64,000 bases of DNA from Flavipsychrobacter sp. (GCA_016786615.1 JAEUVX010000002.1:656895-720894); one strand, 5' to 3'; shown: positions 7,674 through 16,687, numbered from the stretch's first letter. Notes: generated by a model from the sequence alone, not told the origin. Program-made: numbers and translations.

Positions 7674-7681
7674 CAAAGGTA
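7674..7681 (-). promoter_or_regulatory. -7 element (TACCTTTG) of the small protein gene
   Basis: An exact TAnnTTTG match on the minus strand, 25 nt before the ATG at 7648. It decides the start of that gene. Confidence 0.65.
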
Positions 7682-7731
7682 GGATTTCCTGAATTTGAGT
7701 GTGTTAAAGAATGGGAATACTATTAATAACA

Positions 7732-7754
7732 AAAGCCGCATTAATAGCGGCTTT
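7732..7754 (-). terminator. Terminator downstream of tRNA-Lys
   Basis: AAAGCCGC/GCGGCTTT arms with a 7-nt loop, 11 nt beyond the tRNA 3' end in the direction of its transcription. Confidence 0.7.
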
Positions 7755-7764
7755 CAATTTCCAG

Positions 7765-7837
7765 TGATCCCGTTGGGACTCGAACCCAAGACCCATACAT
7801 TAAAAGTGTATTGCTCTACCAACTGAGCTACGGAATC
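7765..7837 (-). tRNA. tRNA-Lys (anticodon TTT)
   Basis: The minus strand folds as a complete 73-nt cloverleaf. The acceptor GATTCCG pairs with CGGGATC (one G-T pair), with discriminator A. The D arm contains AGCTCAGTTGGTAGAGC, the anticodon stem is ATACA/TGTAT around loop CTTTTAA, and the T arm contains GGTTCGAGTCC. The CCA end is not encoded (the next bases are CTGG), so it must be added by the CCA enzyme; a cca gene is in this window at 38554. Confidence 0.97.
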
Positions 7838-8094
7838 ATTCCCTGATTGGGAGCGCAAAGATACGCAAGGAACTATTTCTGCAAAATCTTTTTGACACTT
7901 TTTTTTTGCGTTTGCATCAAAGCCTTTACCAGACTGATTATTAAAGCATAGAAATCGTTTTCATTTAACCATTTTCATTGGTTTTGTCAATCCCCCCATT
8001 GTCATATAAGCATCATTTAATTTTAAAAAATTTTTAATTAAAGTTTAATCTGTCTATTTTGCTTCCTTTCAAAAATTATTTTTAATAACACGTA

Positions 8095-11085
8095 ATGAAG
8101 AAAACAATCGTTTTATTGAGTTTGGCCGCGCTGGTTAGTTCGGGGGCAACAGCGCACAAACACGATTTTGGTGTATCTGTGTACGATGGATTTATTAACC
8201 TGCCTTTTGCAGGTAAGAAAGCTGCTGCTAATACACAAAAGCTTACAAAGTCTGTATTCCCGGGGTTTTATGTTACTACCGATAAGTTGACCGGTAGCCC
8301 CCGTGATATATATGGCAGCGTGCTTGCTGTACCAGGTAACGACATCAGCAGAAAAGCGCAGTACCTTTTAAATAATCAGCTTGCTTCATTAAACATAGAT
8401 GCAGCAGAGTGGAAAAAGATGAACGAGGTAAATGCTGCACATGCATCTTTCGTTCATTTCTCTCAACAGATAGATGGCCGTGAGGTTGTTTTCTCGCAAA
8501 TGAGTATGCGTTTCACACCATCGGGCAACCTGCAACGTATTGTACTGAAAACATACGGCAAACCGCAATCGGGCATGCAGCCCGTACTGTCTGCGGCAAA
8601 CGTGCTGAATACAAAAGGAATGACATCTGATGTAGCATCAGTAAATATCAGCAACAGGTCTGTTGCGAATGATTGGGTATGGTTCCCGATACCTACCAGC
8701 TACGGATATGTGCTGCACCCGGCATGGGCGTTTACCATTACAGGTACAGACAAAGACGACGAAGCAATGCCTGTAGAACTGACAGGTTATATTGATGCAA
8801 CGGATGGTACAGTACTCTATCGTAAAAACAACGTAGAAGAGGAAGTAAACGTGGTAGTAAAAGGCAGCGTGTATAAAGACGGCGTGTTATCTCCGGCTAC
8901 AATAGAGCCGCTTGCAAACCTTGCGATAACAATAGGCAGCAATACGAATCACACGGACGATACCGGCTTTTACTCAAATGCGTCATTGTCTCCTTCTCAA
9001 ACTGCAGCTGTAAAGCTTCAGGGTAAGTGGTCTATAGTACGCCATCTTACATCAGGCGGTACTACACCTTCATTCAATTATAATATTGCTGCCAACGGTA
9101 CTACTTATACATACCCTACAACAGCACCATCAAGCGATGCACATGTCAATGCATATTACCATACAGACAGGGTTCATGGCTATATGAAACGCTTCTACCC
9201 TGATGCTTCTGGCTTTACAAGGCTCGATGTAGCATTAAACACTGTTGTAGATATAGCAAGCACTTCCGGTTGTAACGCATTTTATAATGGTTCTTCTATC
9301 AATTTCTATGCAGAAAACACAGCCTGCAATTCATTCGCCAAAGTGGGTGATATTGTTTACCACGAATACGGGCATGGTATCAACGGCAGGTTCTATGGTT
9401 TTATAAAAAATCAGGGTACAAATAGCGGCATGGTAAATGGTGGCCTTAACGAAGGCTATGCCGATGTATGGGCATTGGGCCTTACCAAAAACCCGGTACT
9501 GGGTGGTGGCGCCTTCAAACTGGGTGGCAGCATACGTACATATAATACGGCTCCCAAAGTATATCCTAAAGACCGCTCAAGCGAAGTACATGCTAATGGT
9601 GAAATCATTGCAGGTGCATGGTGGGACTATAGCACTAACATAGGAGATGTTGATTCAATGGCTGCTCTATTTGCTAAAACACTATACGACATCCCGGACG
9701 GGCCGGAAGGAACAGAAGGCGAAGTATTTCATGAAGTACTTGTTTCTGCCATCATGAATGATGATGATGATAACAACCTTGCAAACGGCACACCACATTT
9801 CGCACAATTGACGGCTGCTTTTGCAAGACATGGTATTTATCTGATGAGCGATGCAGCACTTGACCATAAAGAAATAGCACATCAGAAAGATGAAAATACA
9901 CCTATACCGGTAATTGCAAACATTACCTTGTCTGAGCCTGCATTCTTCAAATCATTAAGCCTGATATACAGAAACCGCAGCGTTGGCACATGGGATACTG
10001 TAGTATTAAACAATACAGGAGCCGGTGTAACAGGCGGACTTGATTTCGGTGGCCAGATTCCGGGACAACCTGCTGGCTCTATTATCGACTATTTCTTCCT
10101 GACGTATGATTTGAATAATAACACAGCCTATTCTTTTCCCAACAGGTACAATACCGTACAATCTACTACCGAAGTAACATTGCCTTATCAATTCGCAATA
10201 GGACTTCGCAAAGTACAGGGTACTGATTTTGAAACCGATGCTAAAGACTGGACATTCGGTTTATCAAGTGATAATGCTACTGCTACCGGTAAATGGACAC
10301 AAGCTGTACCCGTAGCATCATACTGGAGGCCATCAGGTGTCAGCCCTTATATATCACAACCGGGTGCAGATAACACAACAGGTGCCGGTTCTTGCCTGGT
10401 AACAGGTAACGCTGCTTCTACCCTTACAGATTATGAAGGAGCTGACGTAGATAATGGAAGAACTACAGTTGTATCTCCAATAATAGACATTACAGGGTTT
10501 AATAAACCTGTAATAGAATATTATCGCTGGTACTCAAACGACCAGGGGCCAAGAGATTCTAACCCACGTTCAGACATATGGCAGGCACAGGTAAAAGATG
10601 CAAACTCTCCGATATGGATATCGGTTGACTATACATACCAGTCGGACAGGGCATGGAGACGCAGGGTATTTAATGTGAGAGATTTTCTTCCGAACAGCAA
10701 CCGCATACAAGTGCGTTTTATTGCTGCTGATGAAGTAATTACATCAATGACAGGTAACGGGCAAAATGCCGTTGAAGCTGCAATTGACGATTTCAACGTG
10801 TATGACGCATGGCAGACATCCATTCAGCAGGTAAGTGCTAATAACGGGGTGAAAATATATCCTAACCCTGCGAATAACACATTGAACATTTCTCTGAACA
10901 ATGTGTCCGATAACGGAAATATTTACCTGTACGACCTTACAGGCAAACAAGTAGCTGGTACAACAATCAGTAAGAGCAACAGCAGCTATTCAATAAATAC
11001 GGCTGCTCTTCCTTCAGGCACTTATATGATAATGATACAAAATGGAAGTAACATACTTTCTCAGAAAGTTGTTATAAGCCACTAA
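8095..11085 (+). CDS. Secreted M36-type (fungalysin-like) metalloprotease with T9SS sorting domain
   Basis: The 996-aa precursor has a signal peptide (about 1-20, cut after GATA or nearby) and an N-terminal propeptide region to about residue 250. The zinc protease domain has HEYGH at 423-427 and the third ligand Glu453 in GGLNEGYADVWAL, the gluzincin pattern of family M36. A beta-rich region follows to about 910. The last 75 residues are a T9SS type A sorting domain (IYPNPANNTLNI, VYLYDLTGK-like NIYLYDLTGKQV, LPSGTYMIMI, QKVVISH). The enzyme should be exported by Sec, passed through the T9SS and attached or released at the cell surface to degrade proteins. It is monocistronic, with a strong bidirectional terminator after the stop. 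Confidence 0.93.
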   Translation: MKKTIVLLSLAALVSSGATAHKHDFGVSVYDGFINLPFAGKKAAANTQKLTKSVFPGFYVTTDKLTGSPRDIYGSVLAVPGNDISRKAQYLLNNQLASLNIDAAEWKKMNEVNAAHASFVHFSQQIDGREVVFSQMSMRFTPSGNLQRIVLKTYGKPQSGMQPVLSAANVLNTKGMTSDVASVNISNRSVANDWVWFPIPTSYGYVLHPAWAFTITGTDKDDEAMPVELTGYIDATDGTVLYRKNNVEEEVNVVVKGSVYKDGVLSPATIEPLANLAITIGSNTNHTDDTGFYSNASLSPSQTAAVKLQGKWSIVRHLTSGGTTPSFNYNIAANGTTYTYPTTAPSSDAHVNAYYHTDRVHGYMKRFYPDASGFTRLDVALNTVVDIASTSGCNAFYNGSSINFYAENTACNSFAKVGDIVYHEYGHGINGRFYGFIKNQGTNSGMVNGGLNEGYADVWALGLTKNPVLGGGAFKLGGSIRTYNTAPKVYPKDRSSEVHANGEIIAGAWWDYSTNIGDVDSMAALFAKTLYDIPDGPEGTEGEVFHEVLVSAIMNDDDDNNLANGTPHFAQLTAAFARHGIYLMSDAALDHKEIAHQKDENTPIPVIANITLSEPAFFKSLSLIYRNRSVGTWDTVVLNNTGAGVTGGLDFGGQIPGQPAGSIIDYFFLTYDLNNNTAYSFPNRYNTVQSTTEVTLPYQFAIGLRKVQGTDFETDAKDWTFGLSSDNATATGKWTQAVPVASYWRPSGVSPYISQPGADNTTGAGSCLVTGNAASTLTDYEGADVDNGRTTVVSPIIDITGFNKPVIEYYRWYSNDQGPRDSNPRSDIWQAQVKDANSPIWISVDYTYQSDRAWRRRVFNVRDFLPNSNRIQVRFIAADEVITSMTGNGQNAVEAAIDDFNVYDAWQTSIQQVSANNGVKIYPNPANNTLNISLNNVSDNGNIYLYDLTGKQVAGTTISKSNSSYSINTAALPSGTYMIMIQNGSNILSQKVVISH

Positions 11086-11101
11086 TATCTGTCTGTCACA
11101 T

Positions 11102-11146
11102 ATTAAATAAATAAAGCCACTGTAACAGTGGCTTTATTTATTTAAT
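11102..11146. terminator. Bidirectional palindromic terminator
   Basis: 22-bp perfect arms (11102-11123 and 11125-11146) around a single central base, with core AAAGCCACTGT. It serves the convergent protease (+) and YiiX-like (-) genes, and its right arm covers the last codons of the latter. Confidence 0.9.
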
Positions 11147-11772
11147 ATCCTGATGTTTCGCGACCTTGATATTCCTCCGGGATTAATACCCGGTTTACCT
11201 TCCGGTATCGGCATATTCAGTTCTTTATAATAATCTACCCACACATTGAAGAAGGCATTTGTCTCCAGTTCTTTAAACGTCATGGGTTGCAGCCTGAAGA
11301 ACGGCTTATCATCATTTGCAGCCTTAAACGCGTCATATATCAGTTCAGAGCAATAATATTTACCATTGTTATAAATAAACACATCATCATAAGCCACACC
11401 TATTTTACTGATAGCGTTCACTACTGCCCGGTCAGCAATTTTTGCATACCTTTTTTTAACCCTTCCGATATATACTTTATGGCTGCTCCTTTTCAGAAAA
11501 GAATGTAATGGAGTAAGGTGCACATCCGAACCGATAGCCTCTAATACATATACACTATCATTGCGCCTATACACCATCCCTATATGCGAAAACTTGCTTC
11601 CGTCAATTCCTCGAGTAACAGTTTCTATAGCATCGCATAACGGTCCGCAATCAAGGTTCTGAAATAGTAAATCTCCGTTTTTAAAATCATACCCGTCTAT
11701 TTGCTGTGCAGATACTATACCTGATGATGTAATATGAAAAAACAGGCTCCATATCATTAACTTATAATTCAT
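11134..11772 (-). CDS. YiiX-like permuted papain-fold (NlpC/P60 superfamily) enzyme
   Basis: The 212-aa protein has an N-terminal signal peptide (about 1-22, ending VSAQQ). The fold is recognised from GDLLFQNLDCGPLCDAI, the catalytic-His motif FSHIGMVY (His63) and the catalytic Cys141 in GKYYCSELIYDAF, with His preceding Cys as in circularly permuted YiiX/YebB proteins. Related enzymes cleave peptide or acyl bonds in cell-wall or lipid substrates; the substrate here is unknown. It is probably periplasmic. It converges with the M36 protease gene and shares its terminator. Upstream lies the divergent lipoprotein cluster. Confidence 0.85.
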   Translation of the reverse strand: MNYKLMIWSLFFHITSSGIVSAQQIDGYDFKNGDLLFQNLDCGPLCDAIETVTRGIDGSKFSHIGMVYRRNDSVYVLEAIGSDVHLTPLHSFLKRSSHKVYIGRVKKRYAKIADRAVVNAISKIGVAYDDVFIYNNGKYYCSELIYDAFKAANDDKPFFRLQPMTFKELETNAFFNVWVDYYKELNMPIPEGKPGINPGGISRSRNIRILNK

Positions 11773-11905
11773 GCTGTTGTATTAAAACGCAAATCTATTG
11801 TTTTATATACTTCTTTTTAACTTCCGGATAAAGCCGCTACAGACTTGTACAGTTAAGATAATACGTACATTTTTTGTACTTTAGATATTCATAATTCATG
11901 AGAAA

Positions 11906-12679
11906 ATGAACAGATTAATGTTAGCACTGCTCGGTACCACCTTATTATTGGGCAGCTGCAGGAAAAAAGGAGATGGGAATACAGAAGTGACATTCAACAA
12001 TCGCCTGAATAAAGATGTAGTATTAACAGTGTATCCCACTATGGATGATTATGCTAATGTTACAAACCCTGTTTTGCGTACTGTAATAAGAGCCGGAGAG
12101 ATTGCACAATATCCGGGAAGTACATTTGCTGCCGGAAAAACGTATTATATGGACTGGCATTCAGACAATTTCTATCAAAGCAATTGGTTTAATGACAATT
12201 ACCCTCAGGAGGGGGCACAGGTAGCTATTAAACCAGTAACCGGAAACAACTCCTACTATACCGAACCGGCACTTACCGGCAATTCACGTATCGTCTATTT
12301 ATCAAACAACGGTACATTCAGCAAGTGGCGTGCCATTAATGCATATATGTTCAGCACCAATACAGGTTACGTTTCATTCTGGAGCAGCCTTACAGATGCA
12401 CAAAAAATACGCGAGGTTACTGTCAGGAAAAACTTCATTGCTGAATACACATACCGCAATGCCGCAGGTACCCTAACGACCGACAATCTACCTTTCAAAG
12501 TTATGCGTTCAGAAGAAGCATTTATACAGTTCATGGGGCAGAATGATAGCTTACTGGGGTCGATGATAAGCGGCAAATTACCTACAGCACCACCGCCAAC
12601 ATACAACAGTAATACAAAAGATACGGTGCTGGCATTGTTCCCGAATTCCGATTACTATTTTATGATGGTAAGAGACTGA
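11906..12679 (+). CDS. Lipoprotein of unknown function
   Basis: A 257-aa protein with a lipoprotein signal (LLLGSCRKKG, Cys18). The body is rich in Asn, Tyr and Thr and has beta-strand character; segments such as VTFNNRLNKDVVLTVYP suggest an Ig- or C2-like sandwich. I do not recognise a family. It is the first of three small lipoprotein genes in a row with 13-nt and 10-nt gaps, so they are very likely one operon. A weak -7-like TACTTTAG lies upstream near 11876. Confidence 0.7.
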   Translation: MNRLMLALLGTTLLLGSCRKKGDGNTEVTFNNRLNKDVVLTVYPTMDDYANVTNPVLRTVIRAGEIAQYPGSTFAAGKTYYMDWHSDNFYQSNWFNDNYPQEGAQVAIKPVTGNNSYYTEPALTGNSRIVYLSNNGTFSKWRAINAYMFSTNTGYVSFWSSLTDAQKIREVTVRKNFIAEYTYRNAAGTLTTDNLPFKVMRSEEAFIQFMGQNDSLLGSMISGKLPTAPPPTYNSNTKDTVLALFPNSDYYFMMVRD

Positions 12680-12692
12680 TAAAAAACTATTT

Positions 12693-13124
12693 ATGCATCC
12701 ACTTCGTGCCATCATTCTTGTTTTATTATTACTTACCGGCGCATGTGCCGGGGCAAAAAAGAAACACAATAAAACAGCATCTCCCGCAAAACACATCCCG
12801 GTATCTACCCCATTCAGGATAGATACAGTTTCGGGAGTATATACAGTAAAAGGATGCGATGTTTGCACTGTTTATATAGAAAATATACAAGTCCATTTTG
12901 TAAGTAAAGAGCAGCCATCTGTATCTGTATGTATTATATCGGCAAAAGGAGAGAAACGCTATTATGGCATACCCTTTATTAAAAACATGGACAGCTATAG
13001 CTATGGTGGGTTTGTCAAATACAAATTACTCCCGGGGGAGAAAGCTGAAATTATGGCTATGAATGCCGCTACTACAGCACCTATTGAATCTAAAGTCATT
13101 GTATTAGGTACTATAGAAAAATAA
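12693..13124 (+). CDS. Small lipoprotein of unknown function
   Basis: The 143-aa protein has a hydrophobic N-terminus ending LLTGAC (Cys18), followed by a basic stretch AGAKKKHNKT and a beta-rich domain with a DVCTVYIENIQVHF segment. No family is recognised. It lies 13 nt after the preceding lipoprotein gene and 10 nt before the next, so it is probably co-expressed with both. Lipidation is predicted from the lipobox only. Confidence 0.65.
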   Translation: MHPLRAIILVLLLLTGACAGAKKKHNKTASPAKHIPVSTPFRIDTVSGVYTVKGCDVCTVYIENIQVHFVSKEQPSVSVCIISAKGEKRYYGIPFIKNMDSYSYGGFVKYKLLPGEKAEIMAMNAATTAPIESKVIVLGTIEK

Positions 13125-13134
13125 TTAATTGATT

Positions 13135-13344
13135 ATGAACAGGAAAGCTATCGGTATTGCAATTTTCATCATTAGCACAACTGCTTGCAGCAGTACAAAA
13201 AAGAGCTCAGACACCGGCATTAATACAGAAGTGAACGAGTATAAGTCAAATGGCACTGTCAGAAAAATATACACGAACGACAGCAATCAAAAAGCAATAC
13301 CCATTGATAACACACGTAAAAATCAGGTACTGTACGACAAATAA
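13135..13344 (+). CDS. Very small lipoprotein of unknown function
   Basis: From the ATG at 13135 the protein is 69 aa: signal MNRKAIGIAIFIISTTAC with lipobox Cys18, then a polar, probably unstructured tail rich in Ser, Lys, Asn and Thr. A TTG six bases upstream could also start the frame, but the ATG gives the normal signal peptide. It is the last gene of the three-lipoprotein operon. It is too short and low in complexity for a functional guess. Confidence 0.55.
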   Translation: MNRKAIGIAIFIISTTACSSTKKSSDTGINTEVNEYKSNGTVRKIYTNDSNQKAIPIDNTRKNQVLYDK

Positions 13345-13398
13345 TATCTATAGGTTTTAATGTTGTATTGCCCATTCTGCACCAATTTTACATTAATA

Positions 13399-13427
13399 TT
13401 GTATTAGCCAATATTTTATTATCTTTA
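13399..13427 (+). promoter_or_regulatory. Promoter of the double-HTH gene
   Basis: TTG (13399-13401), 18 bp, TATCTTTA (13420-13427), close to the Bacteroidota consensus TTG-N19-TAnnTTTG. The ATG follows 18 nt later. Confidence 0.6.
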
Positions 13428-13445
13428 GTCCTCAATTAAAAAATC

Positions 13446-13886
13446 ATGCCTCCAAAAGCAAACCACATCAAAAGTGTAAAGCCGGTACAATTAAAAAAGG
13501 CAGCAGCCATATTAATGAAGCGCCGCAATGTGGCTACAAAAGGTGAAATGGCTGAAAAGATAAAAGTAACGCCATATTACTACTCAAAAGTTATAAATGG
13601 CGAAACACCACTTACACAGGCTTTTCTGGATAAGTTTTTGAAATATGCGCGCTCAGGCAGCATCAATGAAATACTTGCCAGCAAAAAGCCGCCGAAGAAT
13701 ATGTATGAAGTAATTGCTGAAGGGCTTACAGACTACATGGAAGCTAAAAAAGTAACACAGGCAGAGCTGGCTCATCATCTCAAAACAGACCAGCAGATAC
13801 TAAGCCGCATTCTGCATTGCAAAAAGAAACTCTTCAGCCCAGATATGCTGCTGGAAATTCTGAGGCTTATCAAATACAAAATTTAA
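13446..13886 (+). CDS. Protein with two tandem XRE-like helix-turn-helix units
   Basis: The 146-aa basic protein appears to repeat one fold twice. Residues about 17-70 (LKKAAAILMKRRNVATKGEMAEKI then YYYSKVINGETPLT) and about 88-145 (LTDYMEAKKVTQAELAHHL then QQILSRILHCKKKLFS) each have the spacing of a Cro/C1-type HTH with a recognition-helix Ser-(K/R)-(V/I)-(I/L). A monomer could thus contact two half-sites. It is cytoplasmic, with no sensor domain. It has its own promoter and a bidirectional terminator. Neighbours are the lipoprotein operon upstream and the YtxH/holin cassette on the other strand; a regulatory link is unproven. Confidence 0.72.
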   Translation: MPPKANHIKSVKPVQLKKAAAILMKRRNVATKGEMAEKIKVTPYYYSKVINGETPLTQAFLDKFLKYARSGSINEILASKKPPKNMYEVIAEGLTDYMEAKKVTQAELAHHLKTDQQILSRILHCKKKLFSPDMLLEILRLIKYKI

Positions 13887-13901
13887 CCTCGTTTATACGT
13901 A

Positions 13902-13937
13902 AAATAAAACACCCCTCAGCTGAGGGGTGTTTTATTT
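13902..13937. terminator. Bidirectional loopless palindromic terminator
   Basis: 18-bp perfect arms with no spacer, core ACACCCCTCAG/CTGAGGGGTGT, flanked by A and T runs. It lies between the converging double-HTH gene and the membrane cassette. Confidence 0.9.
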
Positions 13938-13955
13938 ATATACCATTCCGGTGTA

Positions 13956-14360
13956 TTACCTGTTTTTCGCTCTTTCCTGTACCTTCTTATCTATCAGGTA
14001 CTTAGCACCTTTAAATGCTAATTCTATCGCTTTCCACTTTGCATAGCCAAAGCCTACTTCTTTCAATATCTTTTTCACTAACCCCTTTTCCAGTTGGCTA
14101 CCTGCGGCTTTCAGCAATGGCAATCCTATTGCCAGTAAACTATCTTTATTACCAAGCGATGATAACAAGCCTGTTGCCAATCCCGCTATATCTACCTCGC
14201 CCGAAGTTTCTCCTTTATTCTCTTTGTTTCCGGTAGCAGGTATTATATCATCCAACGAAAATAAGCCCTCCGCATCTGCCTTACGCAATTCAGCTTTCAA
14301 CTGTTGCTTTTCACGCAGCAGTTCTTCTACACTGTTCAATTGTTTATTGTAAAGCTTCAT
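13956..14360 (-). CDS. Hypothetical protein of the YtxH/holin cassette
   Basis: This 134-aa protein has an N-terminal coiled coil (NSVEELLREKQQLKAELRKA), a Gly/Leu-rich amphipathic middle (IAGLATGLLSSLGNKDSLLAIGLPLLKAAG), and a basic tail. It is the third gene of a minus-strand cassette after the YtxH and holin-X-like genes, 8 nt from the latter, an arrangement common in Bacteroidota. Function is unknown; membrane association through the hydrophobic middle is plausible. Confidence 0.65.
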   Translation of the reverse strand: MKLYNKQLNSVEELLREKQQLKAELRKADAEGLFSLDDIIPATGNKENKGETSGEVDIAGLATGLLSSLGNKDSLLAIGLPLLKAAGSQLEKGLVKKILKEVGFGYAKWKAIELAFKGAKYLIDKKVQERAKNR

Positions 14361-14368
14361 CGCGGCAA

Positions 14369-14731
14369 TTATTTTTTTTCATCATCTGCTTCTTCATCCT
14401 GATTATCAGTCATCACTTTAATAAACAAGTCTGTAAACTTTCTTATTACCTGCTTACGCATCAGAAACAATGTTCCCAGCATCAGCATATAAATACCGGT
14501 AATTATAAGATATCCACCACCACGAGAGCCTACTAAATCTGCAAAAAACTCTGCTACCCCAATACCCATAAAAAGAAGAATTGGCAGCACCAGCAAAAAG
14601 CAAACTATGGTAAACGTAAAAAAGCTGAGCACTTTTGAAGTACGTTCTATTAAGTCCAACTTCATGATACGCACACGCATATCAACATAGTCGGTAAGCT
14701 TATCTTTCCATTTACCTATAAAACTCAGCAT
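14369..14731 (-). CDS. Phage-holin-family (Holin-X-like) membrane protein
   Basis: The 120-aa protein has two adjacent transmembrane helices (about 33-58 and 73-92), an N-terminal amphipathic helix (WKDKLTDYVDMRVRIMKLDLIERTSKV) and an acidic C-terminus. This is the pattern of the putative Actinobacteriota Holin-X superfamily (PF07332), which in Bacteroidota is a chromosomal housekeeping or stress membrane protein rather than a phage lysis protein. It sits between the YtxH gene and a hypothetical gene in a tight cassette. Confidence 0.8.
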   Translation of the reverse strand: MLSFIGKWKDKLTDYVDMRVRIMKLDLIERTSKVLSFFTFTIVCFLLVLPILLFMGIGVAEFFADLVGSRGGGYLIITGIYMLMLGTLFLMRKQVIRKFTDLFIKVMTDNQDEEADDEKK

Positions 14732-14740
14732 CGGCAGTTA

Positions 14741-14935
14741 TTAACCGTTATAAATATCATGTTCAAGGTCTTCCGTTTTCTTAGCCAGTTTATCCTTCAG
14801 GCTATTGAAGCGATCCTTGATTTTTGCCATGTCTTCCTGACGTTTATCCTTATCCGTTGCAAGCAGGTAACCAACCGCTGCACCGATAGCTGCCCCTACT
14901 AATAGTGTTGCAACTGTTTTTCCTGTTTTAGCCAT
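14741..14935 (-). CDS. YtxH-domain small membrane protein
   Basis: The 64-aa protein has an N-terminal Gly/Ala-rich transmembrane helix (VATLLVGAAIGAAVGYLLA) followed by a charged helical tail (DKLAKKTEDLEHD), the standard YtxH layout. YtxH proteins are general-stress proteins of unknown biochemistry. It is the first gene of the cassette with the holin-like gene (9 nt apart). Confidence 0.85.
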   Translation of the reverse strand: MAKTGKTVATLLVGAAIGAAVGYLLATDKDKRQEDMAKIKDRFNSLKDKLAKKTEDLEHDIYNG

Positions 14936-15077
14936 AATCCGCTGTTAATTAATGTTAAATATGTATTGACGATACAAAATTAGCAAATATTGTACCAGCT
15001 CTACGTTTTTATGTGGCATGTTTTTTATAATTTAATAAAATATTGACATCTTGCCTCATCATTATAACAGGCCTTCT

Positions 15078-16085
15078 ATGCGCAACGATACTGTAAAACA
15101 ATACCTGCTTATTGGAACAATACTGGTACTGACATATACCCTCGGCGCACAGTTATTTGTTTTCTTTCCCGGTTTGTTGGGCGCTATTACCTTGTATATA
15201 CTTATGCGTGAGTATTACTTCAAGCTGACGGTTATAAAACATTGGCGCAAGGGGTTCACTGCTGCACTTTTCATTCTGGCATCTATTATAGTTATTGTAC
15301 TGCCTATTGCCGGTATGATACAGGTAATCCTCCCGAAATTCACCGCACTCATTGAGAATCAGGATGCTGTAACAGCTACGCTCCAGGGATTAGCTGATAA
15401 AATGAAGAACATTTCGCCACAGTTTCAGATTAACCAGCAACAGGTAATGGAGGTTATACAAAAAATAACTGCCGCCATCCCCGATGTACTGGGTGCTACC
15501 GCCAATATGCTTACTAATACTGTGCTTGCTTTCTTTCTGCTGTATTTCATGTTGGTAGACGGGCGTAAGATGGAGATGTCTATCAATAAATACCTGCCAC
15601 TGAAGGATACAAACGTAGATAATATATGGGAAGCTACACGTACTATGGTAGTATCTAATGCTATAGGCATACCTGTACTGGCTGCTTGTCAGGCTGTTGT
15701 GGCCATGATAGGTTATGCTATTTTCGGTATCGAGTCGTGGGCGCTATGGGGCATTTTTACAGGTGTCGCTTCCTTAGTGCCGGTAGTTGGCTGTATGCTT
15801 ATATGGGGCCCATTATCCATTTACCTGTTTGCTACTGCACATCCGGGTGCTGCGATAGGCCTTGCGTTGTACTCTTTCATCATCACAGGGGGTATCGATA
15901 ACGTACTGCGTTTCACTATTCTCAAAAAACTGGGAGATGTACATCCTATTATCACAACACTGGGCATCATTGTAGGATTACCTCTTTTTGGCTTTATGGG
16001 GCTGATATTCGGGCCTTTGCTGGTTTCATACCTGTTACTGATGATTAAGATATACAGAGCTGAATTCCCCGACAGAAAAGAATAA
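15078..16085 (+). CDS. AI-2E family transporter (PerM/YdiK type)
   Basis: A 335-aa polytopic membrane protein. The ATG at 15078 is chosen; a TTG at 15051 would add nine residues without family support. Helices cluster at the N-terminus (two), then a soluble central segment (about 75-150), then five to six helices including the conserved FFLLYFMLVDGRKME, GIFTGVASLVPVVGC and GLPLFGFMGLIFGPLLVSYL motifs. The family exports diverse small molecules or ions. Despite its name, an autoinducer-2 role is shown for few members. It is a single gene convergent with nadD. Confidence 0.88.
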   Translation: MRNDTVKQYLLIGTILVLTYTLGAQLFVFFPGLLGAITLYILMREYYFKLTVIKHWRKGFTAALFILASIIVIVLPIAGMIQVILPKFTALIENQDAVTATLQGLADKMKNISPQFQINQQQVMEVIQKITAAIPDVLGATANMLTNTVLAFFLLYFMLVDGRKMEMSINKYLPLKDTNVDNIWEATRTMVVSNAIGIPVLAACQAVVAMIGYAIFGIESWALWGIFTGVASLVPVVGCMLIWGPLSIYLFATAHPGAAIGLALYSFIITGGIDNVLRFTILKKLGDVHPIITTLGIIVGLPLFGFMGLIFGPLLVSYLLLMIKIYRAEFPDRKE

Positions 16086-16104
16086 GAGGTACCTAAAAAA
16101 TCAG

Positions 16105-16674
16105 CTACTTATAATAGCGGTTGTCTTCAATATACTTCCACACAGCATCGGGTACAAGGTATTGTATGCTTCTACCTTCTTTCAACTGCTTTCTTATAAA
16201 TGTAGATGATATATCCAGCAGAGGTGCTTGTACCTTTGTGAGTTTAGCACCATGTGTTTCAGTTATGTCAAAACCCGGACGTTCATATACAATTACACTG
16301 TAGTTCGCCAGCAACGATTCATAATTCTTCCAGCGATGAATATTCGTAAAGCTGTCAGAGCCCATAATAACCGAAAACTGTTCCAGCGGAAACTTCTCTT
16401 TCAGGTAGGTGAGCGTATCGATAGTATAAGAAGGTTTGGGCAGATGAAACTCTACATTACTTGCCCTGAACTTGCTGTTATCCCTGATAGCCAGCTCTAC
16501 AAGATGCAACCTGTCGTATTCATTCAGTAAAGAGTCAGAGTCTTTCAACGGGTTGTGCGGCGATAATACAAACCAAACCTTATCAATATCCACATTTTCT
16601 ACTATATGATTGGCTACTATAAGATGTCCGATGTGTACAGGATTAAAACTGCCGAAATACAACCCGATATGCAT
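16105..16674 (-). CDS. nadD: Nicotinate-nucleotide adenylyltransferase
   Basis: This 189-aa enzyme of NAD synthesis transfers AMP from ATP to nicotinate mononucleotide. The nucleotidyltransferase motif GSFNPVHIGH is at 8-17 and the C-terminal ISSTFIRKQL corresponds to the ISSTxIR ATP-binding motif. The N-terminus is fixed because the first strand starts at residue 2. A perfect -7 box TACCTTTG ends only 5 nt before the ATG, so the mRNA should be leaderless or nearly so. Confidence 0.96.
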   Translation of the reverse strand: MHIGLYFGSFNPVHIGHLIVANHIVENVDIDKVWFVLSPHNPLKDSDSLLNEYDRLHLVELAIRDNSKFRASNVEFHLPKPSYTIDTLTYLKEKFPLEQFSVIMGSDSFTNIHRWKNYESLLANYSVIVYERPGFDITETHGAKLTKVQAPLLDISSTFIRKQLKEGRSIQYLVPDAVWKYIEDNRYYK

Positions 16675-16679
16675 GGGCG

Positions 16680-16687
16680 CAAAGGTA
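16680..16687 (-). promoter_or_regulatory. -7 element directly in front of nadD
   Basis: TACCTTTG on the minus strand, separated from the nadD ATG by CGCCC. Transcription should start at or within about 2 nt of the start codon. Confidence 0.65.

Noticed and set aside
14369-14731. Holin-like gene as sign of a prophage
   Set aside because: No phage structural, integrase or lysis genes surround it; YtxH/holin-X cassettes are normal chromosomal genes in this phylum.
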